Assembly (NCBI GenBank): GCA_021151625.1
Contig: JAGKWY010000010.1
Span: 1 to 64,000 of the forward strand
Reading direction: 5' to 3'
DNA from: Gammaproteobacteria bacterium
GTDB taxonomy: Bacteria > Pseudomonadota > Gammaproteobacteria > Pseudomonadales > Cellvibrionaceae
DNA length: 64,000 bases
A program made the position numbers and the translations under genes. Each line of letters starts with the position of its first letter. The first letter of the stretch is position 1. Of this stretch, positions 60,738-64,000 are shown one piece after another. Below the pieces are notes generated by a model. It was not told the origin of the DNA, searched no databases, and worked only from the letters and a program-made list of their open reading frames with translations.

Positions 60738-63502
60738 TGTCGCTCTCTAATTCCACCTCAGGGGTTAACTCCACCTCACGGGCTAAGTCCACCTCGCTGG
60801 CGCGGCGCATGGGTTTGCTGACCATGTTGCTAACCAGTATCGCCGTGTTGGGGGCAAGCCTTGCCAGTAGTTGGCAGCAGTACAACTACGTGTGTGAGCA
60901 GATTAACAAGCAGGTGCAGGTATTGGCTGAAGCAACTGCCATCAACCTGGGTGCCGCGAGTATGTTTGTGGACGCGGACGCGGCCAACCAAACCCTGGAC
61001 GCCCTGCGGGTAGAGCCCAAGGTGTTAGCGGCGCGCTTGCAGTTGGCAAATGGCCAGGTGCTCGCTGATTATCAGAGCGCTGATACCGGTATGCCATTGG
61101 ATACCCAGGTAAAAGTGAATGTGGGCTGGGAAGGCGAAAACCTGGGGCAGTTGGAGCTGGATGTCACCCTGGAGCCATTGCGCCGGGAGTTTTATAGCCA
61201 GGTAATCTGGATTCTGGTGATTGCTCTGGTTGCCATTTTGACCTGCGGAATTTTGGCGCGGGTATTGATCAGTTCGGTCTTGCGCCCCTTGGGTATCCTC
61301 AGTGAGATTGCCCAGCAAATTGGCCATGAAGGTAATTATCAGGAGCGTGCGCCCAACCCGGTTGCCCAGGATGAAGTGGGCAAGCTCACACTTCGTTTTA
61401 ACAATATGCTGGATCGAATAGAGGGCCAGGACGCCGAGCTGCGCCAGCATCGTGAATTACTGGAACAGCGGGTTATCGCCCGCACCCTGGAATTGGAGAC
61501 TGCACGTGTACAGGCAGAGGCCGCCAGTAAAGCCAAGAGTGAATTCCTGGCGGTGATGAGCCATGAAATCCGCACCCCGCTCAACGGCATCATGGGTATG
61601 ACAGGCCTGCTGCTGGATACCGAGCTGGACTCCAAGCAAAAACGTTTTGCGCGGGTGGCGCGCCGTTCCAGCGAAGACTTGCTGCTGATCATTAATGACA
61701 TCCTGGATTTTTCAAAAATCGAGGCCGGCAAACTCGAGCTCGAATATCGCCCCTTCCAGCTCAACCTGTTGGTGGAGGATATTGCCGAACGCTACGCGCC
61801 GATTGCCCAGGGCAAGCATCTGGAGCTGCTGTGTAAAACGCCCTTGCCACCATTGTCGGTGGTAGGCGACTCCGCCCGTTTGGGGCAGGTGCTGACCAAC
61901 CTATTGAGCAATGCCATTAAGTTCACTGAAAAAGGTGAGGTGGAAATCGATGTAAACCTGTCGGCTGAAAAGGGCGATAAGGTGCAGTTGGTTTTCTGTG
62001 TGCGCGATACCGGTATTGGTATTACCGAAGAGCAACGTGGGCGCCTGTTCCAATCCTTCACCCAGGCCGACTCCTCCATGGCGCGCAAATATGGCGGCAC
62101 CGGTTTGGGATTAACTATTTCCCAGCGTTTGGTGCAGATGATGGGCGGAGAGATCCAACTGCACAGTAAGCCAGGTGAAGGTAGTAATTTCCATTTCTCG
62201 CTTGAGCTGGAGCGCGTGCAAGACGCTCAGGATTATCAGTTGGTGAACGGATTTGGTAAGTTGCACACCCTGGTGGTGGACGACAACCCAACCAATCGCG
62301 AGATCCTGGACTACTGGCTCAAATCCTGGGGCATGGCGCCGGTGATGGCCGCGTCCGCACCGGAAGCTATGGCGCTGTTGCTGCAGCAACATCAGGCGGG
62401 AACACCCTTCGAGTTAATGCTGACTGATTGGGCCATGCCCGACATGGATGGCGGACAATTGTTGGATGCCCTGGCGGCAGATTCGCGCTTCAATGATCTG
62501 GCAATCATCGTGCTCAGCTCTGCCGGTATGGCGGCGCGCCCGGACATAGCCGCGCGTGCGCCCCTGCTACTGAAACCTGTGCGTCAATCCGAATTGCATA
62601 ACCTGATTGCCCATACCTTGGCGGGGGATTTGAGCGCGCGTGCAGCTCCTCAGGCAGAGGCCAGTACGGAAAACAAATTGCCCAAATTGCATGGGCGTAT
62701 TCTGCTCGCGGAAGACAACCCGGTAAATCAGGAAGTGGCCAGCGTTATGTTGCAACGTCTGGGTGTGGCGATGAAGATTGCCAACAATGGCCAGGAAGCT
62801 TTTGAGCATGTGCAATTTGAAAGTTTTGATCTGGTATTGATGGATTGCCAGATGCCGGTCATGGATGGCTTTGAAGCCACTGAGCGCATTCGCGCGCGCG
62901 AGAAAGAATTGGGGCTGCCCAATATTCCCATCATTGCACTCACTGCCAATGCCATCAGTGGTGATCGCGAACACTGCCTGGCGAAGGGTATGGATGATTA
63001 CCTGAGCAAACCATTTTCACAGCAACAACTGCATGAAGTGTTATCGCGCTGGTTGCGTTCGCGCGCAGAAACCCGGGCTGAAATAGTTAACCGGCAAACG
63101 CCCGGCAGACAACCGACGGCCTCTGTCCAGACACAATCGGCAACAGGGGTTGAAGTAGAAATTGATCAGCAAGTTATTCGCCAATTGCGTGAACTGCGCG
63201 AGGGTTTGTTGTTGCGCATTATCGAGCTATTCCGCAATACCAGCCCGGATTTACTGGCGCAGTTGAGCCATGCAGTAGAAGAACGCAATTCTGAAGCCGC
63301 TTATAAAACCGCACACAATTTCAAAAACAGCGCCGCCAACCTGGGGTTGGTGGAATTGGCTGCAGCTTGCCGCGAGTGCGAAGCCAGCGCGCGCAAAGGC
63401 CATATGGAGCAGGCGGATAGCCAGTTGGAAACTATTCAATCCTTGTACGAATTGTCATTGCAGGCGCTAATCCTGCTGGAGCAGGAGGAGCAAGTCCAGT
63501 GA
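60737..63502 (+). CDS. Hybrid sensor histidine kinase with two receiver domains and an Hpt domain
   Basis: 921 residues. In order: a short N-terminus with an 18-base tandem repeat (NSTS three times), a membrane helix (LTMLLTSIAVLGASLA), a CHASE8-like periplasmic sensor, a second helix (VIWILVIALVAILTCGILA), HAMP, and HisKA with the phosphorylated His in FLAVMSHEIRTPLNGIMG. Then come HATPase (DTGIGIT, GGTGLGLTI), receiver 1 (VVDDNP, MLTDWAMPDMDGG), receiver 2 (LAEDNPVNQE, LMDCQMPVMDGFEA) and a C-terminal Hpt with TAHNFKNSAANLG. All phospho-acceptor residues are present, so a full phosphorelay is expected. It is coupled to YfiR upstream and a response regulator downstream (GTGA overlap). Confidence 0.92.
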   Translation: MSLSNSTSGVNSTSRAKSTSLARRMGLLTMLLTSIAVLGASLASSWQQYNYVCEQINKQVQVLAEATAINLGAASMFVDADAANQTLDALRVEPKVLAARLQLANGQVLADYQSADTGMPLDTQVKVNVGWEGENLGQLELDVTLEPLRREFYSQVIWILVIALVAILTCGILARVLISSVLRPLGILSEIAQQIGHEGNYQERAPNPVAQDEVGKLTLRFNNMLDRIEGQDAELRQHRELLEQRVIARTLELETARVQAEAASKAKSEFLAVMSHEIRTPLNGIMGMTGLLLDTELDSKQKRFARVARRSSEDLLLIINDILDFSKIEAGKLELEYRPFQLNLLVEDIAERYAPIAQGKHLELLCKTPLPPLSVVGDSARLGQVLTNLLSNAIKFTEKGEVEIDVNLSAEKGDKVQLVFCVRDTGIGITEEQRGRLFQSFTQADSSMARKYGGTGLGLTISQRLVQMMGGEIQLHSKPGEGSNFHFSLELERVQDAQDYQLVNGFGKLHTLVVDDNPTNREILDYWLKSWGMAPVMAASAPEAMALLLQQHQAGTPFELMLTDWAMPDMDGGQLLDALAADSRFNDLAIIVLSSAGMAARPDIAARAPLLLKPVRQSELHNLIAHTLAGDLSARAAPQAEASTENKLPKLHGRILLAEDNPVNQEVASVMLQRLGVAMKIANNGQEAFEHVQFESFDLVLMDCQMPVMDGFEATERIRAREKELGLPNIPIIALTANAISGDREHCLAKGMDDYLSKPFSQQQLHEVLSRWLRSRAETRAEIVNRQTPGRQPTASVQTQSATGVEVEIDQQVIRQLRELREGLLLRIIELFRNTSPDLLAQLSHAVEERNSEAAYKTAHNFKNSAANLGLVELAAACRECEASARKGHMEQADSQLETIQSLYELSLQALILLEQEEQVQ

Positions 63503-64000
63503 AGAATCCCGGTGCTGAACTCGTTAACACGTCAGCGGTAATTAACCTCGGCAGCGCCCCGGGCGGTGAATGGGTATTAGTTGTTGAGGACGATGAAGCT
63601 GCGCGCCTGACTACCAGCATTACCCTGGAGCGCGCCGGCTATAAAGTGATGGAGGCAGCTGATTGCGCCAGTGCACGCGCGCAATTCAGTAACCGTCGCC
63701 CGGATATAGTGCTGCTGGATGTGCTCTTGCCTGACGGCGATGGTTTTAGCCTGTGCCGCGAATTATTGGCCTTGCCCGGTGGTAAAGATCTACCCATCGC
63801 CATGGTTACCGGGCTGGATGACATCAACTCGATCCATCAAGCCTATGAATCAGGTGCAACCGATTTTATTACCAAGCCGGTGAGCTGGGGCACCTTGCCT
63901 TATCGCATTCAATTCATTTTGCGCGCGAGTAAAGCATTCCGCGATTTGAGTATTAGCGAAGGAAAAACCCGCGCATTGCTTGCCGGCATTCCCGACATTA
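63499..64000 (+). CDS. Response regulator, cut by the window end
   Basis: A GTG start at 63499 overlaps the kinase stop by four bases, and the frame stays open to the last base (167 codons seen). Residues of about 27-140 form a receiver domain: EWVLVVEDDEAARLTTSITLERAGYKV, the phospho-acceptor in DIVLLDVLLPDGDGF, MVTGLDD and the closing TDFITKPVSW. The next residues (SISEGKTRALLAGIPDI) look like the start of a PAS linker, so a PAS-GGDEF/EAL output could follow outside the window (inference). It is the likely partner of the upstream kinase. Confidence 0.85.
   Translation, partial: MKNPGAELVNTSAVINLGSAPGGEWVLVVEDDEAARLTTSITLERAGYKVMEAADCASARAQFSNRRPDIVLLDVLLPDGDGFSLCRELLALPGGKDLPIAMVTGLDDINSIHQAYESGATDFITKPVSWGTLPYRIQFILRASKAFRDLSISEGKTRALLAGIPDI

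Overview
The window looks like chromosomal DNA from a Cellvibrio-like gammaproteobacterium (Cellvibrionaceae). This rests on the gene mix: TonB-dependent receptors, PEP-CTERM and GlyGly-CTERM-type surface proteins, serine-rich linkers on an exported enzyme, a PhoX-type phosphatase and YfiR-type signalling. I see no rRNA, tRNA, CRISPR array, integrase or intact transposase. The species is an inference, not a database match.

Layout. 1-727 holds nothing recognisable and may be decayed. 728-6645 carries an exported AGE-fold protein lacking two expected histidines, a phoX-like gene broken by a frameshift and internal deletion, an HDOD protein with a short N-terminus, a SnoaL-like protein and a DUF72 protein. 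6805-10054 has an AEC transporter and a tightly overlapping hydroxylase/sulfotransferase/acetyltransferase operon. 10346-18585 encodes a tail-collar protein and a 2455-residue repeat-rich surface protein that ends in a GlyGly-CTERM-like anchor fused to an outer-membrane barrel. 18644-27414 contains a PEP-CTERM protein, a MocR regulator divergent from phzF and a branched-chain aminotransferase (with a clear operator), a LysR regulator, an old-yellow-enzyme, a solute-binding lipoprotein, a DUF1780 protein and a YefM-YoeB toxin-antitoxin pair. 27473-32814 has two TonB-dependent receptors, the first with a Fur-box-like site. 33012-35959 has purU, a second PEP-CTERM protein and an MFS transporter.

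The main accessory system is at about 34.8-54.7 kb. A single 5033-residue non-ribosomal peptide synthetase (C-A-T / C-A-T-E / C-A-T / C-A-T-TE) is divergent from a methyltransferase and a NodU/TobZ-type carbamoyltransferase across a 728-base AT-rich control region. Specificity residues read by eye suggest Gly - D-Ser - Pro - (probably basic residue). The predicted product is a small tetrapeptide that could be O-carbamoylated on serine and methylated. I do not recognise this combination as a known pathway. The MFS gene just downstream is a possible exporter.

54.9-64 kb returns to housekeeping and signalling genes: glycogen phosphorylase, D-lactate dehydrogenase, a DUF6164 membrane protein, a double-domain 6-pyruvoyl-tetrahydropterin-synthase-like protein, and an operon of YfiR, a hybrid histidine kinase and a response regulator cut off by the window end.
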